Notes under the pieces: generated by a model
The model's database searches: none
Seen by the model: the letters and a program-made list of their open reading frames with translations, nothing else
What the model was told of the DNA's origin: nothing
Assembly (NCBI GenBank): GCA_947246775.1
Contig: CAMXTM010000138.1
Coordinates: forward strand, 1 to 5,918
DNA from: an uncultured Clostridium sp.
Lineage (GTDB): Bacteria > Bacillota > Clostridia > Lachnospirales > Anaerotignaceae
Length of the DNA: 5,918 nucleotides
Reading direction: 5' to 3'
Position numbers and translations under genes: made by a program
Shown here: in pieces, positions 1 to 4,698 of the stretch
Layout: each line of letters opens with the position of its first letter
How positions within the stretch are numbered: the first letter of the stretch is position 1

Positions 1-80
1 TGCAACGGTATCCCTCCATATACTACAAAAAAAATCAGCACGGGCAAACCAACAACACTTGAAAGAATCCTAATTGCCAT
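1..80 (-). CDS. cdsA: Phosphatidate cytidylyltransferase (CDP-diglyceride synthase), N-terminal fragment
   Basis: Only the first 26 codons are inside the window; the gene runs off the left edge. The visible protein begins MAIRILSSVVGLPVLIFFVV and continues YGGIPL. That is a short basic start followed by a hydrophobic first membrane helix, as in CdsA proteins. The ATG lies 18 bases after the uppS stop codon and is preceded by a very strong AGGAGGAGGGG ribosome binding site (87-97), which fixes the start. The family makes CDP-diacylglycerol from CTP and phosphatidic acid at the cytoplasmic membrane, the precursor of anionic phospholipids. The identification rests on this short N-terminus plus the conserved uppS-cdsA order. 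No catalytic residues are visible, because the family signature lies near the C-terminus. Confidence 0.8.
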   Translation of the reverse strand, partial: MAIRILSSVVGLPVLIFFVVYGGIPL

Positions 81-98
81 ATCGTTCCCCTCCTCCTG

Positions 99-848
99 CT
101 ATTTTCTACCCCCAAAACGTCTTTCTCTATTTTGGTACTGGTAAATTGCTTCTTTTAAATCATATTCCGTAAAATCAGGCCACAGTTTTTCTGAAAAACA
201 TAATTCAGAATATGCAATTTGCCATAGCAAAAAATTACTAATTCGTTCTTCTCCACTTGTCCTAATGAGAAGCTCTGGGTCTGGTATCCCTTTTGTATCT
301 AAATATTGTTCTATTTCTTTTTCTCCAATTTCGTCTGGTTGATATTTGTTTTCTACCACATCTTGGCTTAATTTCCTTATCGCTCTCAAAAGTTCATCTC
401 TACCACCATAATTTAATGCAATATGAAGACTCATACCACTTTTATCTCTTGTCAAGCGCTCCAATTCTATTATCTGTTGTTGTATATCCTCATCTAAACG
501 TCTAATATCCCCTATAATATGAACACGCACATTATCCTTTTTTGCTCTCTCAATATAATTTTTTAAGTATTCCCTCAGCAAATCCATAATGCCTTTTATT
601 TCTTCATCAGAACGTTTCCAATTTTCTGTGGAAAAAGCATACACTGTCAAATGCTCTATTCCCAAATCTATCGCCGCTTGGGAAATATTTTCCAATGTCT
701 TCGCTCCCGCTCTATGTCCTGCCTTTCTTGGCAATGCCCTTTTTGTTGCCCATCTTCCATTACCGTCCATAATAATGGCAACGTGCTTTGGCATATTATT
801 TTCATCTAATTGCATTTCCTCTTTATTATTATTCATAAAAGAAAACAT
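99..848 (-). CDS. uppS: Isoprenyl transferase (undecaprenyl diphosphate synthase)
   Basis: This 249-residue cytosolic cis-prenyltransferase condenses isopentenyl diphosphate units onto farnesyl diphosphate to make the C55 carrier used for peptidoglycan and other wall polymers. The length is normal for the family. Visible motifs are MDGNGRWA (residues 27-34), where D28 is the expected catalytic Mg-binding aspartate; AGHRAG with H45; YAFSTENWKR (about 70-79); NYGGRDEL (about 145-152); and the C-terminal signature RTSGEERISNFLLWQ followed by AYSELCF, which binds isopentenyl diphosphate. LWPDF follows near the end. The start at 848 is chosen because AGGAGGAG (855-862) sits 6 bases upstream; M5 and M12 are in-frame alternatives with poorer spacing. 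The gene is 87 bases after frr and its stop is tightly followed by cdsA, so translation of the pair may be coupled. Nothing is missing or broken. Confidence 0.97.
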   Translation of the reverse strand: MFSFMNNNKEEMQLDENNMPKHVAIIMDGNGRWATKRALPRKAGHRAGAKTLENISQAAIDLGIEHLTVYAFSTENWKRSDEEIKGIMDLLREYLKNYIERAKKDNVRVHIIGDIRRLDEDIQQQIIELERLTRDKSGMSLHIALNYGGRDELLRAIRKLSQDVVENKYQPDEIGEKEIEQYLDTKGIPDPELLIRTSGEERISNFLLWQIAYSELCFSEKLWPDFTEYDLKEAIYQYQNRERRFGGRK

Positions 849-891
849 TTCTTTCTCCTCCTAAAAAATCCCCCCAGCTAAACAATACAGT

Positions 892-923
892 AAGGACAGG
901 AAGACATATTATCCCCTGCCCTT
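892..923 (-). other. RNA hairpin in the frr-uppS intergenic gap
   Basis: In the transcript, AAGGGCAGG (923 to 915) can pair with CCUGUCCUU (900 to 892) over 9 bp including one G.U, with a 14-nt loop that could close further through two G.U pairs. It begins 12 bases after the frr stop. No U tract follows, so it does not look like an intrinsic terminator. It may be an mRNA stability or processing element. The structure is seen in sequence; the role is inference. Confidence 0.45.
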
Positions 924-935
924 TACTTATCTTAT

Positions 936-1490
936 TTATACAGACAATATATCTTTACATTTCGTATCGCATTTTATATCGATTTCCCCTACATATTTAT
1001 CTGTTAATTTTTGTATTTTTTCTTCCAAATCTTTTAATTCATCTTCTGGAATCTCTTTTTTCTTTTCCATTTTTTTGAAAGTATCAATCGCATCTCTACG
1101 TATATTACGCAACGCTACTTTCGCATTTTCAGCTTTCTTTTTTACATCTTTTGTCAATTCTTTTCTACGTTCTTCTGTTAATTCTGGGAACACAAGACGG
1201 ATTACTTTACCATCATTATTTGGATTGATGCCCAAATCAGATGCAGAGATTGCTTTTGATATTGCCTTAACCATAGAAGCATCCCATGGCTGAATTTGTA
1301 TCAATCTTGCTTCTGGTATTGTAATATTTCCTACTTGATTAATAGGTGTTGGTGTGCCATAGTAATCTACTGTGATTTTATCCAAAACGTGTGGATTCGC
1401 ACGCCCTGCACGAATTGTAATGTATTCCCCCTCCAATGATGCTAATGTTTTTTTCATCTTGTCCTCATAAACAGTTGTGTCTGTTGCCAT
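936..1490 (-). CDS. frr: Ribosome recycling factor
   Basis: This 184-residue protein is almost exactly the usual family length of about 185. With EF-G it splits post-termination 70S ribosomes into subunits after the peptide is released. Recognisable segments are [14 protein letters not shown] (about residues 26-39), [16 protein letters not shown] and [10 protein letters not shown] in the N-terminal half, and [16 protein letters not shown] followed by a long charged helix, NIRRDAID. These match the alternating helical-bundle and beta/alpha domain layout of RRF. The start at 1490 is supported by AGGAGG at 1498-1503, 7 bases upstream. It lies 31 bases behind pyrH, consistent with co-transcription in the classic pyrH-frr pair. 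No truncation or odd residue was noticed. Confidence 0.97.
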   Translation of the reverse strand: MATDTTVYEDKMKKTLASLEGEYITIRAGRANPHVLDKITVDYYGTPTPINQVGNITIPEARLIQIQPWDASMVKAISKAISASDLGINPNNDGKVIRLVFPELTEERRKELTKDVKKKAENAKVALRNIRRDAIDTFKKMEKKKEIPEDELKDLEEKIQKLTDKYVGEIDIKCDTKCKDILSV

Positions 1491-1521
1491 ACTTATTCCT
1501 CCTACCTTTTTTTTACATTAT

Positions 1522-2226
1522 TTAAGCCGTTACAATTGTACCGATTTTTTCACCGCTTACTGCGCGAATAATACTATCTTTGTCATTTAAACCAAATATT
1601 ACTACTGGAATTTTTCTCTCAAAACAAAGATTTGCTGCTGCCATATCAATGACTTTTAAATTATTTTTTACAATATCTTCTGATTTGATACAGTCGATTT
1701 TTTTTGCATTCGCATTGATAGCTGGGTCACTATCATATACACCATCTATATTTTTTGCAAAAAACAATCCATCTACATCTAGTTCTGCACCCCTCAATGC
1801 TGTAATTGTATCAGTAGAAAAGAATGGGTGTCCTAAACCTCCAGCAAATATGACTACTTTTCCTTTTTCTAAATGCACTAAAGCACTTTCCTTTGAAAAA
1901 AGTTCTGTCATTGTGCCAACAACAAATGGTGTTTGTACTACTGCTCCAACCCCTTTTTGTCGAAGTGCATCTGCTACATAAATCGCATTCATTACTGTGG
2001 CAAGCATACCAATTTGGTCTGCTTTTGTTCTATCCATTTGAGAATCAGCACTTCTTCCACGCCAAAAATTGCCACCGCCTATTACTAGACTTACTTGTGT
2101 CCCTTTTTCTAACACTGCTTTTATTTGTCTTACAAGCTCGTCCACAACAGGCTGAAAAAATGCATCTCCCTTCTGTTCTCCTGCCAACGCTTCCCCACTG
2201 ATTTTTAATACGATTCTTTTATACAT
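1522..2226 (-). CDS. pyrH: UMP kinase (uridylate kinase)
   Basis: This is a bacterial UMP kinase of the amino-acid kinase fold. It phosphorylates UMP to UDP with ATP in the cytosol and is usually a hexamer under nucleotide effector control. I choose the ATG at 2224-2226, giving 234 residues that begin MYKRIVLKISGEAL. An AAAGGAG site lies 8 bases upstream, and the family normally starts just before the KISGEAL nucleotide-binding segment (residues 8-14). An in-frame ATG 36 bases upstream would add a 12-residue tail with no family counterpart. Other motifs are VIGGGNFWRG (48-57), TKADQIGMLATVMNA (67-81), STDTITALRGAEL (137-149) and AKNIDGVYDSDP (157-168). The UMP-contact loop reads GGLGHPFF (129-136) where most relatives have GGTGNPFF. 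The gene follows tsf after a terminator-like hairpin and precedes frr. Confidence 0.97.
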   Translation of the reverse strand: MYKRIVLKISGEALAGEQKGDAFFQPVVDELVRQIKAVLEKGTQVSLVIGGGNFWRGRSADSQMDRTKADQIGMLATVMNAIYVADALRQKGVGAVVQTPFVVGTMTELFSKESALVHLEKGKVVIFAGGLGHPFFSTDTITALRGAELDVDGLFFAKNIDGVYDSDPAINANAKKIDCIKSEDIVKNNLKVIDMAAANLCFERKIPVVIFGLNDKDSIIRAVSGEKIGTIVTA

Positions 2227-2234
2227 TGCAACAG

Positions 2235-2241
2235 CTCCTTT
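2235..2241 (-). promoter_or_regulatory. Ribosome binding site deciding the pyrH start
   Basis: AAAGGAG lies 8 bases before the ATG at 2226. It is positioned for the internal methionine and not for the longer reading-frame start at 2262, so it supports the 234-residue UMP kinase. Confidence 0.8.
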
Positions 2242-2304
2242 CTTTACTAATGTACCACACAACTATTTAAAATGCTATATCTTTTTTGTTTTCTGATTAA
2301 ATTT

Positions 2305-2310
2305 ATTATA
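2305..2310 (-). promoter_or_regulatory. Possible -10 element of an internal pyrH promoter
   Basis: A perfect TATAAT lies just downstream of the tsf terminator, about 80 bases before the pyrH start. No good -35 hexamer is found at 16-18 bp; that position falls inside the terminator stem. The surrounding DNA is very AT-rich, so chance occurrence is likely. A second weak candidate is TGGTACATT (2249-2257), but it would start transcription almost at the ribosome binding site. Confidence 0.2.
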
Positions 2311-2318
2311 AAATATCC

Positions 2319-2354
2319 AAAAAAAGGAAACACGCACAAGCAATGTTTCCTTTT
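2319..2354 (-). terminator. Intrinsic terminator after tsf
   Basis: Reading with the genes, AAAAGGAAACA (2354 to 2344) and TGTTTCCTTTT (2332 to 2322) form a perfect 11-bp stem around an 11-nt loop, followed by more T to make a run of seven (2325-2319). It starts 21 bases after the tsf stop codon. The stem is A/U-rich at its base, so termination may be partial. pyrH lies downstream with no strong promoter of its own in view, which also suggests read-through. Confidence 0.75.
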
Positions 2355-2375
2355 AATTTGTTTCCTAAAGCAGTA

Positions 2376-3308
2376 TTACTGCATTTGTTTTGCTACTTCA
2401 GCAGCAAAGTCTTCTTCTTTTTTCGCAAGTCCTTCGCCTGTTTCAAAACGTACATAACGTGTAATTTCAATATCTGCTCCTACCTCTTTTGCCACAGAAT
2501 TGATATACTGTTGTACTGTCATGTCGCCATCTTTTACATAAGCTTGCTCTACTAAACAAATTTCTTTTAATTCTTTTTTCAATCTACCTTCAATCATTTT
2601 TGCAATGATATTATCAGGTTTAGAAGCGTTTTTAGGGTCTTCTTTTGCCTGTACTGTCAAAATTTCTGTCTCTTTATCAATAAATTCTTGTGGAACATCT
2701 TTTGTTGCAATAAATTGTGGGTTCAATGCTGCAATTTGCATAGCAATGTTTTTGCCCAATTCTTCCAAAGCATCAGCTTCTTTTTCGCAAGCTAATTCAA
2801 TCATAACGCCAATTCTTCCGCCGCCATGAATATAAGAAACTAATTTACCTGCATTTTCTCTTGTATATCTTTCAAAACGTCTAATATTTAAGTTCTCACC
2901 AATCACTGCAACTTGTTGACTCAATTCTTCTTTTACTGTAAACTGTGGGTCATCTGCCCATGTTTCAGCAAAAAATGCGTCCATATCTGCTGCTGTTGAA
3001 GTAGTCACTTGTTTTGCAACAGCGTCAACATAATCACGGAATTTTTGATTTTTTGCAACGAAGTCTGTTTCAGAGTTCACTTCTACAATTGCTCCTACTT
3101 TATTATCTTCAGACAAATGGATTGCAACAATACCCTCTGCTGCAATTCTTCCTGCTTTTTTCGCAGATGCTGCAAGTCCTTTTTCTCTCAAAAGTTCTAC
3201 TGCTTTATCCATATCATTATTTGTTTCTTCCAATGCTTTTTTGCAGTCTAACATACCTGCACCTGTCATTTCTCTAAGTTCTTTTACTTTTTTCATATCT
3301 ACTGCCAT
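2376..3308 (-). CDS. tsf: Translation elongation factor Ts
   Basis: This 310-residue cytosolic protein is the guanine nucleotide exchange factor that regenerates EF-Tu-GTP from EF-Tu-GDP. The N-terminal UBA-like domain shows VKELREMTGAGMLDCKKAL (residues 8-26). The signature TDFVAKN (81-87) supplies the Asp-Phe pair that enters EF-Tu near its Mg site. A later YIHGGGRIGVMIEL segment belongs to the core dimerisation region, and the C-terminal module ends EEDFAAEVAKQMQ. The length is near 300, as in Clostridia. The start at 3308 has GGAGG (3319-3323) 10 bases upstream and matches family N-termini; M5 is a less likely alternative. It follows rpsB, its usual partner, after 97 bases that hold a terminator-like hairpin. 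A second hairpin follows the gene, so its mRNA could be largely bounded by the two. Confidence 0.98.
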   Translation of the reverse strand: MAVDMKKVKELREMTGAGMLDCKKALEETNNDMDKAVELLREKGLAASAKKAGRIAAEGIVAIHLSEDNKVGAIVEVNSETDFVAKNQKFRDYVDAVAKQVTTSTAADMDAFFAETWADDPQFTVKEELSQQVAVIGENLNIRRFERYTRENAGKLVSYIHGGGRIGVMIELACEKEADALEELGKNIAMQIAALNPQFIATKDVPQEFIDKETEILTVQAKEDPKNASKPDNIIAKMIEGRLKKELKEICLVEQAYVKDGDMTVQQYINSVAKEVGADIEITRYVRFETGEGLAKKEEDFAAEVAKQMQ

Positions 3309-3353
3309 GATTTTTTAACCTCCATATTTTTTTGTGGATATTATTTATTTTCT

Positions 3354-3389
3354 AAAAAAAGCCTCAACCCACAATGTTGGCTGAGGCTT
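3354..3389 (-). terminator. Intrinsic terminator or attenuator between rpsB and tsf
   Basis: In the transcript, AAGCCUCAGCC (3389 to 3379) pairs with GGUUGAGGCUU (3369 to 3359). This is 11 bp with one G.U, a 9-nt loop, and a run of seven U at 3360-3354. It begins 16 bases after the rpsB stop. G/C content and U tract make this a canonical Rho-independent terminator, yet it sits between two genes normally transcribed together. It probably sets the S2 to EF-Ts ratio through partial termination or 3' end formation. A weak promoter-like pair, TTGAGG (3362-3367) and TAATAT (3338-3343) with 18-bp spacing, overlaps it. Confidence 0.85.
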
Positions 3390-3405
3390 GGGCATATGCC
3401 TTTTA

Positions 3406-4137
3406 TTATTCTGCTATTTCTTCTTCTACTGCTTCCTCTGCACCAGCCATTTCTTCGCCTTGTTTAGACTCAATAACAGCATCTGCTATTTTAGAAGCAA
3501 TCAATTTTACTGCTCTAATTGCATCGTCATTTCCTGGAATGACAAAATCAACTTCTTCAGGGTCACAGTTTGTATCAACAATCGCAACAATAGGAATACC
3601 TAATGTATGTGCTTCTTGTATTGCAATTCTTTCTTTTCTTGGGTCAACAATAAACATAACATCTGGTACTCTTGTCATTTCCTTAATACCACCCAAGTTA
3701 TTTTCTAATTTTTCTTTTTCATGCATCAATGCAGCAACTTCTTTTTTTGTTAATACATCAAATGTACCATCTGCTTGCATTTCTTCCAATTCTTTTAATC
3801 TTGCAATTCTTGTTTTAATTGTAGCAAAGTTTGTGAGCATACCACCTAACCATCTTTGATTAACATAGTACATACCACATCTTTCTGCTTCTTCTTTAAT
3901 GGAATCTTGTGCTTGTTTCTTTGTTCCAACAAAAAGAATTTCGCCGCCATCTCTAATAATATCACTTACTGCTGTATATGCGTCTTCTACTTTTTTTACT
4001 GTTTTTTGTAAGTCGATGATATAAATACCATTTCTTTCAGCAAAAATGTATTCTGCCATTTTAGGGTTCCATCTTCTTGTTTGGTGTCCAAAGTGTACAC
4101 CAGCTTCTAATAATTGTTTCATTGAAATTACACTCAT
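3406..4137 (-). CDS. rpsB: 30S ribosomal protein S2
   Basis: This 243-residue S2 protein binds the head-body junction of the 30S subunit late in assembly and helps dock S1-like or initiation elements. Family segments are [20 protein letters not shown] (residues 6-25), [45 protein letters not shown], and the C-terminal [17 protein letters not shown] with [20 protein letters not shown]. An acidic tail ([16 protein letters not shown]) ends the protein, as in many Gram-positive S2 proteins. The start at 4137 is fixed by AGGAGG (4145-4150), 7 bases upstream. It is the first gene of the rpsB-tsf-pyrH-frr-uppS-cdsA unit, with its own strong promoter and a leader of about 110 nt. S2 is known to repress its own operon in E. 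coli; whether it does here is inference. Confidence 0.98.
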   Translation of the reverse strand: MSVISMKQLLEAGVHFGHQTRRWNPKMAEYIFAERNGIYIIDLQKTVKKVEDAYTAVSDIIRDGGEILFVGTKKQAQDSIKEEAERCGMYYVNQRWLGGMLTNFATIKTRIARLKELEEMQADGTFDVLTKKEVAALMHEKEKLENNLGGIKEMTRVPDVMFIVDPRKERIAIQEAHTLGIPIVAIVDTNCDPEEVDFVIPGNDDAIRAVKLIASKIADAVIESKQGEEMAGAEEAVEEEIAE

Positions 4138-4247
4138 TTTTTTACCTCCTATTGGTTAATCCGCCCCATTTCCCATTATCCTAAACGACTCTATTTTACA
4201 AAAGCACCAGCTTAGTACATGGAAATAGGTGTGTTATATTTTTTCCT
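4138..4247 (-). promoter_or_regulatory. rpsB 5' leader with competing pairings (candidate autoregulatory RNA)
   Basis: The predicted mRNA start near 4247 leaves a leader of about 110 nt, long for a simple leader. Near its 5' end, CCUAUU (4229-4224) is complementary to AAUAGG (4153-4148), which overlaps the AGGAGG ribosome binding site. The overlapping CUAUUU can instead pair with AAAUAG (4196-4191), and AUUUCC with GGAAAU (4173-4168). A CACC/GGUG pair (4231-4228 with 4208-4205) is also possible. These options exclude each other, as expected of a switch-like leader. They are short and found by eye, and I do not recognise a known ribosomal-protein leader family. Confidence 0.35.
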
Positions 4248-4252
4248 TGTGC

Positions 4253-4281
4253 ATTATATCATAGCTAAAAAAATATTACAA
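4253..4281 (-). promoter_or_regulatory. Vegetative (SigA-type) promoter of the rpsB operon
   Basis: The -35 is TTGTAA (4276-4281), the spacer is exactly 17 bp (4259-4275), and the -10 is a perfect TATAAT (4253-4258) with an upstream TG (4260-4261), making an extended -10. Transcription would start around 4247. The DNA upstream (4282-4333) is strongly A/T-rich with A and T runs and could act as an UP element. It is the best promoter match in the window and sits between the upstream terminator and rpsB. Confidence 0.85.
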
Positions 4282-4333
4282 CCATTTTATATCAAAATTT
4301 GTAAAAATTTTATACTATTAAGCAACATCAAAC

Positions 4334-4373
4334 AAAAAAGCGGTCATAACATACAAAAATGACCGCTTTTTTT
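4334..4373 (-). terminator. Intrinsic terminator ending the topA unit (symmetric, could act both ways)
   Basis: AAAAAAGCGGTCA (4334-4346) and TGACCGCTTTTTT (4360-4372) form a perfect 13-bp inverted repeat with a 13-nt loop. It is 23 bases after the stop codon of the 94-residue ORF. On the gene strand the stem is followed through a six-T run; the opposite strand has seven. All neighbouring genes run leftward, so the useful direction is minus. It separates the topA-membrane protein transcript from the rpsB promoter. Confidence 0.9.
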
Positions 4374-4395
4374 AATCAATTTATACTTTTATAAC

Positions 4396-4680
4396 TCACA
4401 AATGCATCACAATTACAACACCTATCAGTAACAGACAGGATAGCATAATAAATATCATATCTTTTACAAATTCTTTTTTGTTCTCAATACATTTCTTTTC
4501 TTTCCATTGTTTTACATATTTTATAGATATATCCAAAGTAGCAAACAATACATATAACACTTCTAAAAAACATTTTGCAAGCAGAGGAATATTACTAAAA
4601 TCATCACCAAAAGCAATGATTGAAATGATTGCAACACAAAAAAGACATTGTATTATTTTTAATTGATATTTTTTGCTCAT
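4396..4680 (-). CDS. Uncharacterised small membrane protein, three predicted transmembrane segments
   Basis: I do not recognise a family. The protein has 94 residues with hydrophobic stretches at about 9-24, 31-49 and 75-92. A very basic, lysine-rich loop (about 54-73, with KQWKEKK and NKKEF) lies between the second and third. The N-terminus is basic (MSKKYQLK), so an N-in topology with the lysine loop also near the membrane surface is plausible, though three spans and the positive-inside rule need a predictor. The start is supported by a Shine-Dalgarno-like GGAAGTGA, 8 bases upstream. That site lies immediately after the topA stop, and the intergenic gap is only 18 bases, so co-transcription and coupled translation with topA are likely. 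A strong terminator follows. It occupies the slot between topA and rpsB where several Clostridia carry codY, but it bears no resemblance to that regulator. Codon use is AT-rich, like its surroundings. Confidence 0.75.
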   Translation of the reverse strand: MSKKYQLKIIQCLFCVAIISIIAFGDDFSNIPLLAKCFLEVLYVLFATLDISIKYVKQWKEKKCIENKKEFVKDMIFIMLSCLLLIGVVIVMHL

Positions 4681-4688
4681 CTATTTTG

Positions 4689-4696
4689 TCACTTCC
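4689..4696 (-). promoter_or_regulatory. Shine-Dalgarno-like site of the 94-residue ORF
   Basis: GGAAGTGA lies 8 bases before the ATG at 4680 and directly after the topA stop at 4699. It differs at one base from the ideal GGAGGTGA. It is weaker than the AGGAGG sites in the rest of the window, which fits translational coupling to topA. Confidence 0.5.
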
Positions 4697-4698
4697 AT

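Noticed and set aside
293..505. Plus-strand open frames lying opposite uppS, frr, pyrH, tsf, rpsB and topA (for example 293-505, 589-864, 1580-1981, 3374-3859, 4855-5109)
   Set aside because: All lie antisense to well-identified genes, have low-complexity Phe/Leu/Ser/Cys-rich translations, match no family I recognise, and lack good ribosome binding sites. They are shadows of AT-rich minus-strand genes.
2227..2262. Upstream in-frame ATG giving a 246-residue PyrH
   Set aside because: The extra 12 residues have no family counterpart, and the AAAGGAG site is correctly spaced for the ATG at 2226 instead.
2272..2457. Small plus-strand ORF of 61 codons over the tsf-pyrH gap
   Set aside because: It overlaps the tsf terminator and the 3' end of tsf, has no convincing ribosome binding site, and its composition follows the AT-rich spacer.
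4282..4333. Second promoter for rpsB around GATATAAAAT
   Set aside because: No acceptable -35 hexamer at 16-18 bp. The stretch is simply A/T-rich and better read as a possible UP element for the strong promoter at 4253-4281.
4138..4395. A hidden gene or riboswitch in the largest intergenic gap
   Set aside because: The gap of 258 bases is accounted for by a terminator, a promoter and the rpsB leader. No ORF with a ribosome binding site, tRNA-like fold or known T-box/riboswitch motif could be seen.
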